Positions 1 through 12,149 of a stretch of 64,000 bases of DNA are shown here, piece by piece. A program made the translations under genes and the position numbers. Source of the DNA: Drechmeria coniospora (taxonomy: Eukaryota > Ascomycota > Sordariomycetes > Hypocreales > Ophiocordycipitaceae); the NCBI RefSeq assembly GCF_001625195.1, contig NC_054391.1, positions 9,376,552 through 9,440,551 on the forward strand. Direction: 5' to 3'. The notes beneath the pieces were generated by a model. It ran no database searches. It saw only the letters and a program-made list of their open reading frames with translations, and was not told where the DNA came from. Within the stretch, counting starts at the first letter, position 1, and every line of letters begins with the position of its first letter.

Positions 1-690
1 GGTATTTCCCCTTTTATTTTTAAAAAGTACTACTCATACGGATGCTATACTATACTGAAAGTATTAGTAAGCATATTGAGTAAACCAATAGTATACAACA
101 TACTACTTCTCCGAACCACAACTCGGAGCGACATACGGCAGTACCACTACCGACCAACTTACTGCTGCAATGTAACCTATACATATAGTAGCCAGTCGAC
201 CACTGGAGCTAATTGATCGGAACGACAATTGCTGCTCTTCCAATCGCTACTAGCACTTGCCAGCCCACAATACTACTATAGGCCGGACCACCCAATTATT
301 ATGTAATGGAATCAGCTAACCTAATGTCTGAAACAATCCATCCAACCTTATGACGGAAGCAGTCAACTAAAGTGTAACTGAAACAGTTATCCAACTGTAT
401 AATGGTTTCAGCCATTAAGCCATAGTACAATAGCGCCTTTGATCTACAATGGAATCTCCGATTAAGCCGTTATTGGGGATTATTCTGTAGACATAAATAG
501 CCGCTCTTTTCCTGTACTGTAGCTAGAAGAAATAATCGCATTCGTTTGTATAAATTCGGTACTACCAATTGTACACTCTTGCCCAGTTACTAACTGGCTC
601 CCCTTATTGCTGTTACTAACAGCATAATTAATTTACTAGTCCGTGCGATATACTTCTACTATCCCCTCCTCTTGCGCATTAATTGCAAGA
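1..690 (+). repeat. Copia-type LTR, 5'-truncated by the window edge or diverged
   Basis: From about base 36 this matches the plus-strand LTR at 5702-6438 and, inverted, the LTR at 4395-5137 almost base for base. Similarity stops at about 690, where the other copies also stop. Bases 1-35 match poorly, so the true 5' end is lost. It is a relic of the same copia family that invaded the nested cluster to the right. Confidence 0.8.
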
Positions 691-876
691 GTATTATAAT
701 GCGTATGCTCGTTTAGTTGTATAGTCAATTATCGTATTGTATCCCTTGAATCCGGGTTTCGTAGTATTGTACTTGCCGTTGAATCGTCGATTGTAGTAGT
801 AGTCGAATCGATAACAATCGGTATAGTTGATTTGCTAGTAAGTGTCTTATTAATAAAATTCTTAAAGAAAGGTAAA

Positions 877-1047
877 TATTGCGGAGTCACTAGGCGACTG
901 CTCTAGGACTCTCAATGATATTTATTAAAAGACTTGAAGGAGGGAAAACTACTAGGCAACTAGGGCTTCTAGTTGTGTGCGTTCTTCCTAGTGGGTCCCT
1001 TGGTTCCCTCCGTTTTCTTATATCGGGCTAAGCCCGATACCATAACA
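877..1047. repeat. Solo LTR, family LTR-D, with 5-bp TSD GTAAA
   Basis: This 171-bp unit is bounded by GTAAA at 872-876 and again at 1048-1052, a perfect 5-bp target-site duplication. Its second copy is at 19708-19879. The ends are inverted (TGTTA in the other copy, TAACA here). Both copies carry a perfect 8-bp hairpin, TATCGGGC-TAA-GCCCGATA (1021-1039 here), close to the 3' end. No internal retrotransposon sequence remains. The first bases read TATTG, consistent with light C-to-T/G-to-A decay. Confidence 0.88.
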
Positions 1048-1052
1048 GTAAA

Positions 1053-1281
1053 CAATTTATTAAACAGTCCTTTAAGTCCTGCCTATCCCATTCCATTAAA
1101 ATTTCACTCTAGAGTATTTGTTGTAGCTAACGGGCTATCCCGGCGCGTAATGGGCCTGTGTATAACCCATAGTAACATAGGGTATTCCGAAGCATTTTCT
1201 TTATCTGTAGATTGATTCGTTGGAACATATTTATATCTTATTCCTGGAAGTCTTTTTGGAAGTCTGCGAATGATTCCTTCC
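1053..1281 (-). pseudogene. Left half of a degenerate ORF split by G1 (transposase-like?)
   Basis: Read on the minus strand, 18633-18900 runs in one frame up to the CTTCC duplicated by the G1 insertion, and this segment continues that frame (KESFADFQKDFQ...). A few TAG/TAA stops interrupt it. The combined tract looks like old protein-coding DNA. The right part has a start-like MEDTIEY and an LSGEQEEDI stretch that faintly recalls the helix-turn-helix end of fungal pogo-type transposases. The family is not established. This segment is cut on its left by the solo LTR at 877-1047. Confidence 0.3.
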
Positions 1282-1472
1282 TGTAACGATATTGTATATC
1301 GTACTCTTCTTCTGGCCTACCCTATACTCTTTATTACGTAATGCGCGGACTACCTATATATATAGCCCCTTCCTCCCTGCACTTACTGTTTTCTTTTTCT
1401 TTTCTTCTTCCTTAGTTCGAAAATTCTATAGTCTTTGCATATACTGCTTTCCTGCTAGTTAGCATTATAATA
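1282..1472 (+). repeat. G1 5' LTR
   Basis: Starts TGTAACGAT and ends CATTATAATA, the decayed form of CATCGTAACA seen in the 3' LTR. It aligns along its whole 191 bp with 18437-18627. It shares the block TTAGTTCGAAAATTCTA with the fresher LTR at 37721-37990, which marks a common family. Confidence 0.9.
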
Positions 1473-1537
1473 TTATTTTCAAACTCTATTGGCCCGCCCC
1501 TAAGATAATTATTCGGCTAAACCCTAAGTCTGATAGA

Positions 1538-2570
1538 ATGTTAGGCCCTACTAATCGTACTACTCGCTCGGCTGTTACCCAAAGCCTTAACTTAACACTA
1601 CCCTCAGAACAACCGAGCAGTTCTACCTTAGGCTCCGACCCAGCTCTACTCGAAATTATTGCCTTACTCCAAGTATGCTTACAACAGCTCGAAGGAACGG
1701 GTAAAGCTTCCCCTACCTCTACCCCCGAACTAATGCCTTCTGCTACTATAGCCCCTACCGCCCGCCCCGCACTATACCTAACCTTATTCGATAGTAACCT
1801 AGTCCTTTTCTCTTCCTGGTTACTAGAAATTAAGGCCAAAATTAAATACAAAGGCGCCTCTATTGGTAACGATAAAGCCCAATTCTACTATATTTTTGGC
1901 CGACTAGGACCGAAACCTAAAAAGATCCTAGCAGCTTAGTTGGAGTATAAGCAGAAAACGGGTAAATTTAACTACTAAAAGATTATTTAGTAATTAGATA
2001 CAATCTATAGTAACCCAAACCGAGCCGAGAAAGCCCTCAAGAAACTATTATAGCTCCGCTAGACCGTTATATTTGTAAAGTTCCTTCCTATTTTCGAAAG
2101 TATGTTACTTAAAGCTAGTAGCCCTAACTGGCCCGAAGCCGTTAAGATTAATTACCTCGAAACCGCCCTTTCTAATAACCTCCGCTAGGTACTACTCCTT
2201 AATTTTAATCTCTTATACAACGACTTTTATTCCTTTACCCGCTAAGTTAGTACTATTGCTAACTGTCTCGAGTCCCTAATATATCGCTTGTCCTACCGCC
2301 CTACTAGCTACTATACCGGAGGGGTAAAGATAGCTACTACTACCTAGCAAACCGACCTTACCAAGCCCGCCTATATCCAACAAGCTAACCTTACCGAGAG
2401 AAATAAATACCTCTACGGGCAACGAGCTAATCTTACTAAAGGTAACGAACTCCTCCGCAGTAAATAAGCCCAGTACGTTTTAGCTATAGAACTCGGCCGC
2501 CGAAGGCGGGAGGGGGTTTGCTTCCGTTGCGCAAGGAAGGGCTACTATATGTAAATCTACCTACTCTTAC
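1538..2570 (+). pseudogene. G1 gag remnant with CCHC zinc knuckle
   Basis: An open stretch of 133 codons (1538-1939) is followed by the same frame broken by TAG/TAA. The pattern LFD...W...IKAKIKYKG..IG..KAQ..Y resembles the gag fragment at 36.7-37.3 kb (W...HKLESDGKFIG..KDQ). Near 2518-2560 the translation reads CFRCARKGYY, a CCHC knuckle that has lost its last residues to mutation. In life this would be the nucleocapsid protein that packages element RNA. No function remains. Confidence 0.7.
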
Positions 2571-4241
2571 TACCTATCCTACCGCAAAGATAGAATACAA
2601 CCCCTAAGATCTAGGCGCTATAGGATATCCCTACAGGTAGTATTAAAGGATATAGCAAGGAGGATACTATTTCGGATTAGGGAAATAAGTAGGCTCTAAG
2701 GAAAGTTATTCTTTAAGCCTACTAAACGAAACAAGCCTAATCTCCCCCCCTTTTCTAATTCCTATAATAGTTAATTCGATTTATTATACTAAAAAGACCC
2801 TTATAAATATAGGCTTAACCGTCTATACATTCGTTAGTAGCGCCTTTGCAGAGAAAGCCTAACTAATATATATCCCTATTTCCCCCTAAGACCTATAAGG
2901 CTTCCAGAACCGTCCCGTTACCTAAATATCCGAAATAGCCTATACTAAGATCGATATAAAGGGCTACTCCTAAAATATCTTCCTCTATATTATCCTATAC
3001 TAGTATTATAATTTTATCCTTAGCCTTAAATAAATATAATACTAAGACGTTATTATCTTACCCGCTAAATAACGGCTTTACATTAAGTCTTTTAACACTT
3101 AGGTTTAGAACCTTACCCGTTACTACTACCAAAAACCCCTATATCCTATATAGCAAATTCGATAAATCTATAGTAACTCTTTCTCGGCCTATACTTAACG
3201 CTAGAGAAAAGACCCTTTAATCTAAATCTTTACTGCCTCCCTAGCCGATATTAAAAAGGCCCTTTAGCCTAAAATTGCTAGCAACCCCTATACTATACTC
3301 CTAGTATACTATTATAACTTTCTTCCCTTCTTTAGCTATTAGTAAGCTAATAAGCTTCTACCCCCTAAAGGCCGCCTAGACTATAGTATCCCCTTAGAGA
3401 AAGATAAGGCCGGCCTTAAGAAATAACCGCCTTAGGGCCCCCTTTACGCTATATTGTAAGAAGAACTACTTATCCTCCGAAAGATACTATACGAACTACT
3501 AGATAAAGGATTTATTTATATTAGTAGTTCCCTAGCTACTGCCCTAGTTCTCTTTGCTAAGAAACCTAAAGGTAGCCTTTACTTTTGCGTTAACTATAGA
3601 GGACTTAACACTATTATAATTAAGGACTGCTTCCCCCTCCCTCTTATTTAAGAGACCCTTCGCTAGGTCTCTTAAGCCCAATAGCTTACAAAACTTAATA
3701 TTATTTTGGTGTTTTACCGCCTATGGGTTAAAGAAGGCAATAAGTAAAAGACTGCCTTTTGTATTTAATTTAGCCTCTTTAAGTAGCTTATTACCCTATT
3801 TGGCCTAACCTTTACCCCTACTACCTTCTAGCGGTATATTAACTATATACTCCGTAAATACCTTAATATCTTCTGCTCTGTATATATAGATAATATACTT
3901 ATCTACTCCTTAGGGTCCCTCCAGGACTACTATCGTAAGGTCCGGCAGATCCTCGGCAAACTTTAAGAAGCCGGCCTTTAAGTCGATATCGATAAATACG
4001 CTTTTGAAGCTACGGAAGTTAAATACCTTAGTATAATCCTTATAGCTAGCCAAGGTATTAAGATAGATCCCAATAAGGTTAAGGCAATCCGTAACTAGGC
4101 GCCGCCTACTACAGTTAAGGGGGTCTGTAGCTTCTTAGGCTTTACAAACTTTTACTGGCAATTTATTAATAGCTACAGCCGCCTAATAGAACCTCTTACT
4201 GCCCTTACTAAGAAATTAGTACCTATTCCTTTCTTTCTTTC
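2571..4241 (+). pseudogene. G1 pol remnant: protease region and reverse transcriptase
   Basis: Clear reverse-transcriptase landmarks appear in order: VNYRGLNTI..KDCFPLPLI (about 3590-3650), GLTFTPTTF then RYINY (about 3805-3850), and Y-x-DNILIYS (about 3880-3905), the decayed YLDD box. Stops fall where Gln or Trp is expected, for example between PLPLI and ETL and before RYIN. The frame ends at LTKK...PFFLS (about 4205-4241), exactly where G2 inserted. It resumes with LSPLAKEVFNILK at about 14930. RNA-dependent DNA synthesis is the family role; this copy is dead. Confidence 0.85.
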
Positions 4242-4394
4242 TGTAACGCGCGGATCGGTTAACGACAGTTAGGTAAGTAAGTAAGCCTTCTTTTAGAAAT
4301 CGAGTAGTATTTAAGACTAAAGCTTGGCCCTTCTTGAGTTTTCGGGCTTACGTTCCTTTTGTGGCCGGGGCGTACCCTAGGCTGCCCTACCTTC
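4242..4394 (-). repeat. G2 3' LTR, truncated by the copia composite
   Basis: Matches the first 153 bases of the complete right LTR (14737-14889) with only a few transitions. It stops at 4394 where the inverted copia LTR begins. The missing 38 bases (ending CCTAGCCTTACA in the other copy) are not found on the far side at 6439, so some sequence was deleted. Confidence 0.85.
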
Positions 4395-5137
4395 TCTTTA
4401 CAATTGATGCGCAAGAGGAGGGGATAGTAGAAGTGTATCGCACGGACTAGTAAATCAATTATACTGTTAGTAACAGCAATAAGGGAAGTGCCAGTTAGTA
4501 ACTGGGCAAGAGTGCACAATTGGTAGTACCAAATTATACAAACGAATGCGATTATTTTTTCTAGCTACAGTACAGGAAAAGAGCGGCTATTTATATCTAC
4601 AGAACAATCCCCAATAACGGCTTTATCGGAGATTCCATCGTGGATCAAAGGCGCCATCGTACTATGGCTTAAATGGCTGAAACCATTATACAGTTGGATA
4701 ACTGTTTCAGTCACTCGTTAGTTGACTGCTTCCGTCATAAGGTTGGATGGATTGTTTCAGTCATTAGCTTGGCTGATTCCATCACATAATGAATGGGTGG
4801 TCCGGCCCAAGTTAGTATTGTGGGCTGGCAAGCGCTAGTAGCGATTGGGAGAGCAGCAATTGTCGTTCCGATCAATTGGCTCCAGTGGTCGACTGGCTAC
4901 CACATGTGTGGGTCACATTGCAGTAGTGAGTTGGTCGGTAGTAGTACTGCCGTGCGTCGCTCCGAGTCATGGTTCGGAGAAGTAGTATGTTGTATACTAT
5001 TAGTCAACTCAATATGCTTACTAATACTCGCAGTATAGTATAGCATCCGTACTAGTAGTACTAGTACTAATACTAATACTAATAGGATAGTATCCTATTT
5101 AGGTAGTCTTACTAGTATAAATACCAGTATTTTAACA
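4395..5137 (-). repeat. Copia-type LTR, inverted copy
   Basis: This is the reverse complement of 5702-6438, differing at few sites. On the minus strand it begins TGTTAAAATACTGG (5137) and ends TGTAAAGA (4395). With the direct copy it forms a large inverted repeat of about 740 bp per arm around a 564-bp spacer. Confidence 0.88.
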
Positions 5138-5159
5138 ATATCTAAAAGGAACTATAGAT

Positions 5160-5672
5160 CTAGCTATTTGCTACTGGTCTAATTCCGCAGTACCCAATCT
5201 ATCTGGATTTTCCGATAGCGATTTTGCAGGGGACTTAGATTCCTCTAAGTCAACCTACGGATACCTCTTTACCTTAGCAGGCGGACCTATCTGCTGGAAA
5301 TCAAAAAGGGCTAGTACTATTGCTCTTTCTACCGTAGAGGCAGAATCGGATGCCCTATTGGAAGCTATTCGGGAACTTAAATGGCTAGATGGTCTATTTA
5401 CTGAAATAGGCAAAGGTCTCCAAAAACCTATTCCACTATTATGTGACAATAATGGATCTATCTCTAATGCCAATAACCCCAATCAGCATAACCGAACAAA
5501 GCATACATTGCTAAAGTTCCGGTATATACGGCAAGAGGCAACTAACGGACTAGCCAAAATCAGCTACCTGAATACCAAGTCTATGCCTGCCGATGGCCTT
5601 ACTAAGGCTCTTACTGCTGATCTCTTCCAACGCTACCTTAGTCTACTAGGTCTCCAAGGAATCCCCATTTAG
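5160..5672 (+). pseudogene. Ty1/copia RNase H C-terminal fragment
   Basis: Translation gives SDSDFAGDLDSSKSTYGY, then WKSKRASTIALSTVEAE, CDNNGSISNANNP, RTKHTLLKFRYIRQ and ADGLTKAL. These are the standard landmarks, in order, of the RNase H end of Ty1/copia Pol. The tract is open from about 5194 to the stop at 5670-5672, and the LTR follows 29 bp later, the normal copia layout. It is much less mutated than G1 or G2, so this insertion is younger. Everything upstream of RNase H is missing, replaced by an inverted LTR. Confidence 0.85.
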
Positions 5673-5701
5673 CAGTAGTCATACTAGCTAAATAGAGGGA
5701 G

Positions 5702-6438
5702 TGTTAAAATACTGGTATTTATACTAGTAAGACTACCTAAATAGGATACTACCCTATTAGTATTAGTACTAGTACTACTAGTACGGATGCTATACTATAC
5801 TGCGAGTATTAGTAAGCATATTGAGTTGACTAATAGTATACAACATACTACTTCTCCGAACCATGACTCGGAGCGACGCACGGCAGTACTACTACCGACC
5901 AACTCACTACTGCAATGTGACCCACACATGTGGTAGCCAGTCGACCACTGGAGCCAATTGATCGGAACGACAATTGCTGCTCTCCCAATCGCTACTAGCG
6001 CTTGCCAGCCCACAATACTAACTTGGGCCGGACCACCCATTCATTATGTGATGGAATCAGCCAAGCTAATGACTGAAACAATCCATCCAACCTTATGACG
6101 GAAGCAGTCAACTAACGAGTGACTGAAACAGTTATCCAACTGTATAATGGTTTCAGCCATTTAAGCCATAGTACGATGGCGCCTTTGATCCACGATGGAA
6201 TCTCCGATAAAGCCGTTATTGGGGATTGTTCTGTAGATATAAATAGCCGCTCTTTTCCTGTACTGTAGCTAGAAAAAATAATCGCATTCGTTTGTATAAT
6301 TTGGTACTACCAATTGTGCACTCTTGCCCAGTTACTAACTGGCACTTCCCTTATTGCTGTTACTAACAGTATAATTGATTTACTAGTCCGTGCGATATAC
6401 TTCCACTATCCCCTCCTCTTACGCATCAATTGTAAAGA
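5702..6438 (+). repeat. Copia-type 3' LTR, direct copy
   Basis: Begins TGTTAAAATAC, 29 bp after the RNase H stop, in the right place and orientation for the 3' LTR of that copia element. It matches the inverted copy at 4395-5137 and the plus copy at 1-690. The flank (ATAAT) does not match the left flank of the composite (CCTTC), so the pair did not arise by one simple insertion. Confidence 0.87.
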
Positions 6439-8880
6439 ATAATTATCCCCCCTCCTATAGGGACCGTCTTGGTACTGTCTCGGAGACTCCCCGGCTGGCG
6501 TTATTTAATTTAATTTAGGTAGACTTACTCCGTACTTATTGTAATATTCCTACTGTTAGTTTGGTTGTCCTTTGCCTTTGGCTTGTTAATTTTATTGCCG
6601 TTGCGTCTCTTGTACTTAATTGTTGTTGCGGTGCGCTTGCCGGTTGGCGCTGCCTTAGGCCGTTAATTGGTTACCGTAGCGCTTGTTGTGTTTATACCCG
6701 TTGCTATACCGTACCCAATGCGGCCTTAGGTTTCGACACCCTGGGGATTCTGGCCTAAGGCTATTGCTCTAATATATATATCTTGTTGTGTTCCTATTGA
6801 CTTTCTTCCTCTTTTCTTTTTCTTCTTTAAGACCGCTACTACAATAATTCGATAGCTCTTTGGCGGCATTTTAACGATAACAGTAATAGCGACGATAACG
6901 ACAGCGACAATAATAACAGCGACGACAATATTCTCTTAATGCTCTGTATGACCCCTTCTTGCAAGCGTTTTGCGCCGGGCGGGACCTTAGCCTCTCCTGG
7001 GACCAATAGCCCTAGTTGCTAGCGTAGGGAGGCCTAGCGTTAGTCTGTATAGCGGAGGGCTCTCTTGCGACTTTGGGATGGAATCCCCCTAGGTAAGTCC
7101 CCCCCTGCGTTCCCTTTTGCTAATAGGGCTAGGGCTAGGGCTTCCTTGCGTAATGATAATAGCGATATAGGTAGCGTTAATGGTATACTAACTCCTTGAC
7201 GGGTTGATAAAGGTAAGTAGCCTATAGTAGCCTTACGTTCCCCTTTGCCCCCTTTTTGCCTTTCCCCTAAGTCTGTTTAGTTCCCCTTTTCCCTTTTGCT
7301 TTTCCTTCCCCCTTCCCCTTCCCCTCTCCCCTTGTTCGAGGAGTTAGTAGGTAAAGCTGGGTCGGTAGCCTCTTGCCTAGGATATGGCCTGCCTATAGGT
7401 AGTAGGAGTTCCGCCGTAGATAGGGCTAGTGTAGTTAAGAGGGCTAGTCCTAGGGATAACGCTAGTAAAGGTCGGGCTCCGCCAGACGATACGGGTAAGG
7501 TTGGAGGCGTAGGATTGGTCTCTAAGGATGGCCCTCCTATAGGAGGAGCCAAAGAGCTAGTAACTCCCTATCGATACTAATCCTGCGTTTAGGCGCGACC
7601 CTTCCGTAGCGTTACAGTATGGAATTCTTACCTCTAGTGTATAGTGTGTTTTCGTACTGTAATTGCTGCCTATAAGCGGTTTAAGCCGAAGGAGCCCTAG
7701 GTTTTTTCGACCGATTGCACTTATCCTATAGTTCGGTCCTCCTGCTGCTAGTAGTGCAATAAGCGGCGTGCTACCTGCTCCTAGGTATATAGCTTTCGGC
7801 TCCCTGGAATCGGCTTATATTCGCTAACTCTTTTGGGCGTAGGTAGCAGCGCTTATAGCTGCAGATCGTAACGACCTAGTTACAGTTTACGACTATATTT
7901 ATTGCCTTTGCTCCCGGAGGGCGGAAGCGTTCCTAGAGGTAGGCAATATATTGCTTTAGGGCGCTAATAGCAGTAACGATAACGATAATAGTAAGTACCT
8001 ATTTCTTCTTTTGCTTAAGGGATAGCGCCGACTTACTGTTTCCGCTTAGTACTTAGGCGAGTCCTTTAATTCGTCCGAGGAGCAGTACTGAAGGGAGTAC
8101 TATCTTACCGGTACTAAGTATATAAATAAAGTATATACTAAGTCGGGAGGAAGTCTCCGTACTGTCTTTTGCTAATACGCTCGTTAGGCTAATTAGGCTG
8201 CTTATCGCCTTATAACGGACTTGCGTTACGAGATACTTGCTAAGTAATTACCCCCCCTGCCCTTTGGATTAGTATATATTTCTATTGTATTGCGGGGATT
8301 ATCCCTTAGGAGTTGGCTAATATTCTCCTTTTCTAGGCTGCTACCGACCTGGCCGCTTAGAAGGCGACGTAGCGTTTTAGTCTTTTGGCTAGGGACGCTG
8401 GGTATTTGTCTTAGTAGATAGCTCTTGCAACGTATAAGTATAAGGTAACTGCTGTATTACTAGATAAGGATTTGGATAATAAGGTTGCCTAGGCGATTTT
8501 ATTGTCCTATCCTGTTTCTAGTAATACTAATAGTTACTTTATTTTCGTCCTGTAAGAGCGACCCTATTGTTAACAATAGGTTTATATATTTCCTTGTATT
8601 TTAATTTCCTTTTCCCTTTGTCTTGTTATCTTTGTTTTTAACTTAGTATAGATAGTAATAGCTTTGGGTCTATAGGTAGTCTAGGGGTTCTTATTAGTAT
8701 ATCTTTTCCTTCTCTTACCCTAATGCTTTTTTTATCCTTAAACCGTCCTATAGTTTTCCTGCTCCCCCTTTATATAAGTAGCGACTTATTGCTAGGTTAA
8801 TTGGTTCGGTTAGGAATCGGTATGGAATCGGTAGGTTATCGGTAGGGTAACTGTATTTATACCCTATATCTATTGTTGTA
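6439..8880. other. Unassigned 2.4-kb internal region of G2
   Basis: This lies between the copia composite and the chromodomain end of G2 Pol, where a gypsy element normally has only a short untranslated tail. On the minus strand about 7.6-8.2 kb, one frame is long and broken mainly by TAG/TAA, reading SALKQYIAYL, RFRPPGAKAINIVV and ELANISRFQGAES. I recognise no family. A small CAGCGACRATAA-type microsatellite sits at about 6880-6935. It could be an extra ORF of G2 or the relic of another nested element. Confidence 0.5.
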
Positions 8881-11800
8881 CCCTTTTGTTTAGTCTCTTA
8901 TATAATTCCTTCCTTAGGCCTTTTTGTTAGAGGTAGGTTACTACTACTTTTGGTGCGTTTTCTATATCCTTTTCGTATACCTACTAATTGTATTCTACCG
9001 GCCAGCCCTTCTATTTTACGAGATATAGTTGGGCTCCCCCTAATTGCTAGTAGTTATGTATTTCTTTAACTTCCTATTTGCCCTCCTTGTCTAATAGGTC
9101 TAGAAGCGGTATATTGTCTGTACTGTTCCCTTTTTAGTCCCGCTCCTTCTAAGGTTCTAGTAAGCTAATATAGAATACGTTATATAGGCGTGTATATTTA
9201 TTAGGGAGCGCTAAGCGGTATGCCTATTGGCCGATTTTTTCTAGAATCCGAAAGGGCCTAATATACTTTAGTACTAGTTTCCGTTTCTCCCCTTTAAGGT
9301 TAATATTCCGTATGGATAGTAGTACTAGGTTGCCTATATTAAGGGATAGAGGATTATACCTATAGTTATAGTACTTTGCCTATAACTTTATAGCTTTTCT
9401 CTAATACTCCTTTAGTTATTCCCTAATTTCTACTAGTTTTGCTACTCTTACCTTTACTTTTAGGACTACTGCTATAAGCCTGCTGTCCTCCTCTCTAGTA
9501 TAGAACTATAGGTAGTAACTTAGTAGCGCTTAGTTCGGGGAGTAACCTATAGTTGCGTTAACTGTATTGTTGCAGGCAAACTAGGCTGCTTATAGTAGGT
9601 TGGCCTAGTTGGATTGGTCCTAACTGACGAAGTATTGTAGGTAGTACTTTAGTACTTAGTTTGTTCTTTCGGTCTGCCTATCGGTTTATAGGTAAAATGC
9701 TATTAATAGCCTTTTAGTTATCTAGGAGTAGTAGTATAGTTCTAACTAGAATTGGCTTATAAATACTAGCCCTCTATTGCTTACTACTCCCTTAGGCGTA
9801 CTAAAATAGAGCTTTATTTTGTAATAAAATAGCTATACTAGCTCGGCTGCATTAACTATAGTTTAGTATAGGAGGAATATAAAATACTTAGTTATTCTGT
9901 TTACTATTACTAAAATTACGTCTACCTCCTTCCCCTTAAATTAGGTAGTAGGTAGCCCTATAACGAAGTCTATTATTACTTTAGCCTAGGGTCTATTGAG
10001 AATTGGTAGCGACTGTAACTCTCTATAAGGGCAATGCCTCCTTAAGGATACCCCCTAGCAGACTAGGTATATTTATATATAGCGTTTTATATCCGCTAAT
10101 AAGCCCTTTTAGTAAACTGCTCTTTATAGTAACTATATTGTCCTTTCGACTCTAAAGTAGCCCGTAAGAGGATTGTTATAGTATAGCTATAGAAGCTTTT
10201 AGTATACTGTAGCCTTATTCGGGATATAAATGCATCCTTGGAAATATAATATCCCTCTTAAGTCTACCGACTAGTCCTTATTAGGCGTACTATTTTAGCT
10301 ATAGATCTTTATACCTTATAGCCTTTTTATCTCTAGGTCTTTGCTCTAGATCTTATAAAGGTAGTCCTTTAGTAACTTAGGGGTAGTATTGTATACTATC
10401 CCCTCCTTTAGGTTCTCCTTAGCGAACTGTTAGGTAATAGGCTATTTGCAACTAGCCTATTCCCTAGCCTATTGGGCTATTCGGGAGGGGTTCGGTACCT
10501 CTTTGGGTTTACCTTTACCTTAATAAGGTCGGCCTTCTTCGGCTTGCAAAGACGTCTTATTACCCTTATTCCTACTTAGAGCTTAAGACTTATTGTCCTA
10601 TAAAGGTATCTTACTACGCTCCTGTATATATATATTTCCTTCCCCTACTATACCTATAAGTCGCTTTTGTAGCGGTACTAGTAGGTAGGTATTACTTAGG
10701 GTCTCGCTCTTGTAGGTAGTTCTTTTCGAGGGCCTATCTATTGGGTTGGATTTCCCCGTTCTGTATTTAATAACAAAATCGAAGGCCGCTAGGTCTATGT
10801 ACTAGCGTGCTTAGCGCCTAATTAACCTTGGCCTGTTTATAAAGGTCTATAGGTTGTAGTAATTTAATAATACCTTTACTAGAACCGTTGCCCCCTCTAT
10901 ATATTGTTCCTAGTATCTAAATAACTTAATAATAGCGAATATTTTGTAGTCTAGCATCCTATAGTTCCGTTCCGTATCCGAGAATTTCCTTAACCAAAAT
11001 GCTACTAAGTGCTAACGCCCTTGGTCGTTTAGTTGGGATAGGATACCTGCTATTATAAAACTTAATGTATCTATCTCGATTCTAATAGGTCTTATTGGGT
11101 TAAAATAGTATAATAGCGGAGCCTTCCTAAATGTATCTTTTAGCTCTTAGAAGGCCGCTAGTTCCTTTTTGTCTAAGTAGACTTTTCCTAGCTTTTTCTT
11201 ATTCTTACTTCCTTTAAGGAGTATATATAGGGGTACTATAATTCCCGAATAGTTCTTAATAAATCTTCTGTAGAAGTTATAGAACCTAAGAAATACTTAG
11301 ATATTGTAGAACGAGGTAGGCTCTTCCTATTAGGTTATAGCCTATACCCTAGTCGGGTCTATTGCTATTTTATCTTTAGATAGAATAAATCCTAGGAACT
11401 TAACTAATTCTTAGTAGAATCTATACTTATCCGGATTGGTATATAACTCGGCTAACTATAACTGCCCTAGGATCTCCTTAAGATATTTAGTATATTCCTA
11501 GCGGTTTTTTAAGAAGATTAGGATATTATCTAAGTATATAATACAAATTATATCTATACACCCTTAGAGTACTTAGTAGATATAGTATTAGAAGGTAGCC
11601 GGTATATTAGTTAGCCCGAATAGTATTACTAAGTATTTAAAATACCTATAGCGTATTCTAAATACTGTCTTCTATTTATTGCCCTCCTTAATCCGGATTT
11701 AATAGTAAGCATCCTTAACGTTAATCTTAGAGAATACTATAGCTCCCTAGTATTAGTCTATAATCTTGGATATTAGTAGGAGGGCGTATTAATTCTTTAC

Positions 11801-12144
11801 CGAGACCTTATTAAGTCCCTAGTAATCTATATATAATTGGAGCGTACTGTCCTTTTTTAGTACGAATAGGATAGGCAATCCTATAGGTAACTTTAAAGGG
11901 CGGATCCTATTAGCTTATAGGTTCTTATCTAGGTATTCTCTAAGCTCCTTTAGCTCTATTTAAGAGAGTAGGTAGATTAGTCCGTATAGTAGTAATGCAT
12001 TTAGTTAAAGGTTAATTGCATAATTCGTTTATTTATATACTAATAGGATTTTTGTACTATTTGTATTTAGGATATTCTTAAACTCTTTTAGTTCCTGCGG
12101 GATCCCTTAGGGCTATTCCCAATAACTCCCTAGTAGCTTGATAG
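8881..12144 (-). pseudogene. G2 pol remnant: RT, RNase H, integrase, chromodomain
   Basis: Minus-strand translation shows RT (PILFVLKKDSTLQLYIDY, then GLNKVSVKN and ISKIID, about 11885-11740; decayed YLDDILIF near 11540). The RNase H tail reads RRSARYIDLAAFDF and YRTGKS (about 10815-10745). The integrase core reads DFVIGLPTT, FKGKEVDVILVIVNRITKY, PKGVVSNRGLVFISQF and TDRQTERTN (about 10000-9640). A C-terminal chromodomain reads QLYLVK, KGWPVEYN and KDIENAPKVV (about 9090-8950). That order and the chromodomain define a chromovirus. In-frame TAG/TAA replace conserved Gln and Trp codons, so it is dead. Confidence 0.87.
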
Positions 12145-12149
12145 GACTA

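Noticed and set aside
4390..4398. AAGAGAAGG on the minus strand as the polypurine tract of G2
   Set aside because: The complete LTR at 14737-14927 shows the left LTR is truncated at 4394, so part of this purine run belongs to the inserted copia LTR.
7277..7580. Opposing open frames of about 90 codons
   Set aside because: Both lie in decayed G2 DNA, have low-complexity content and no similarity to any family I recognise.
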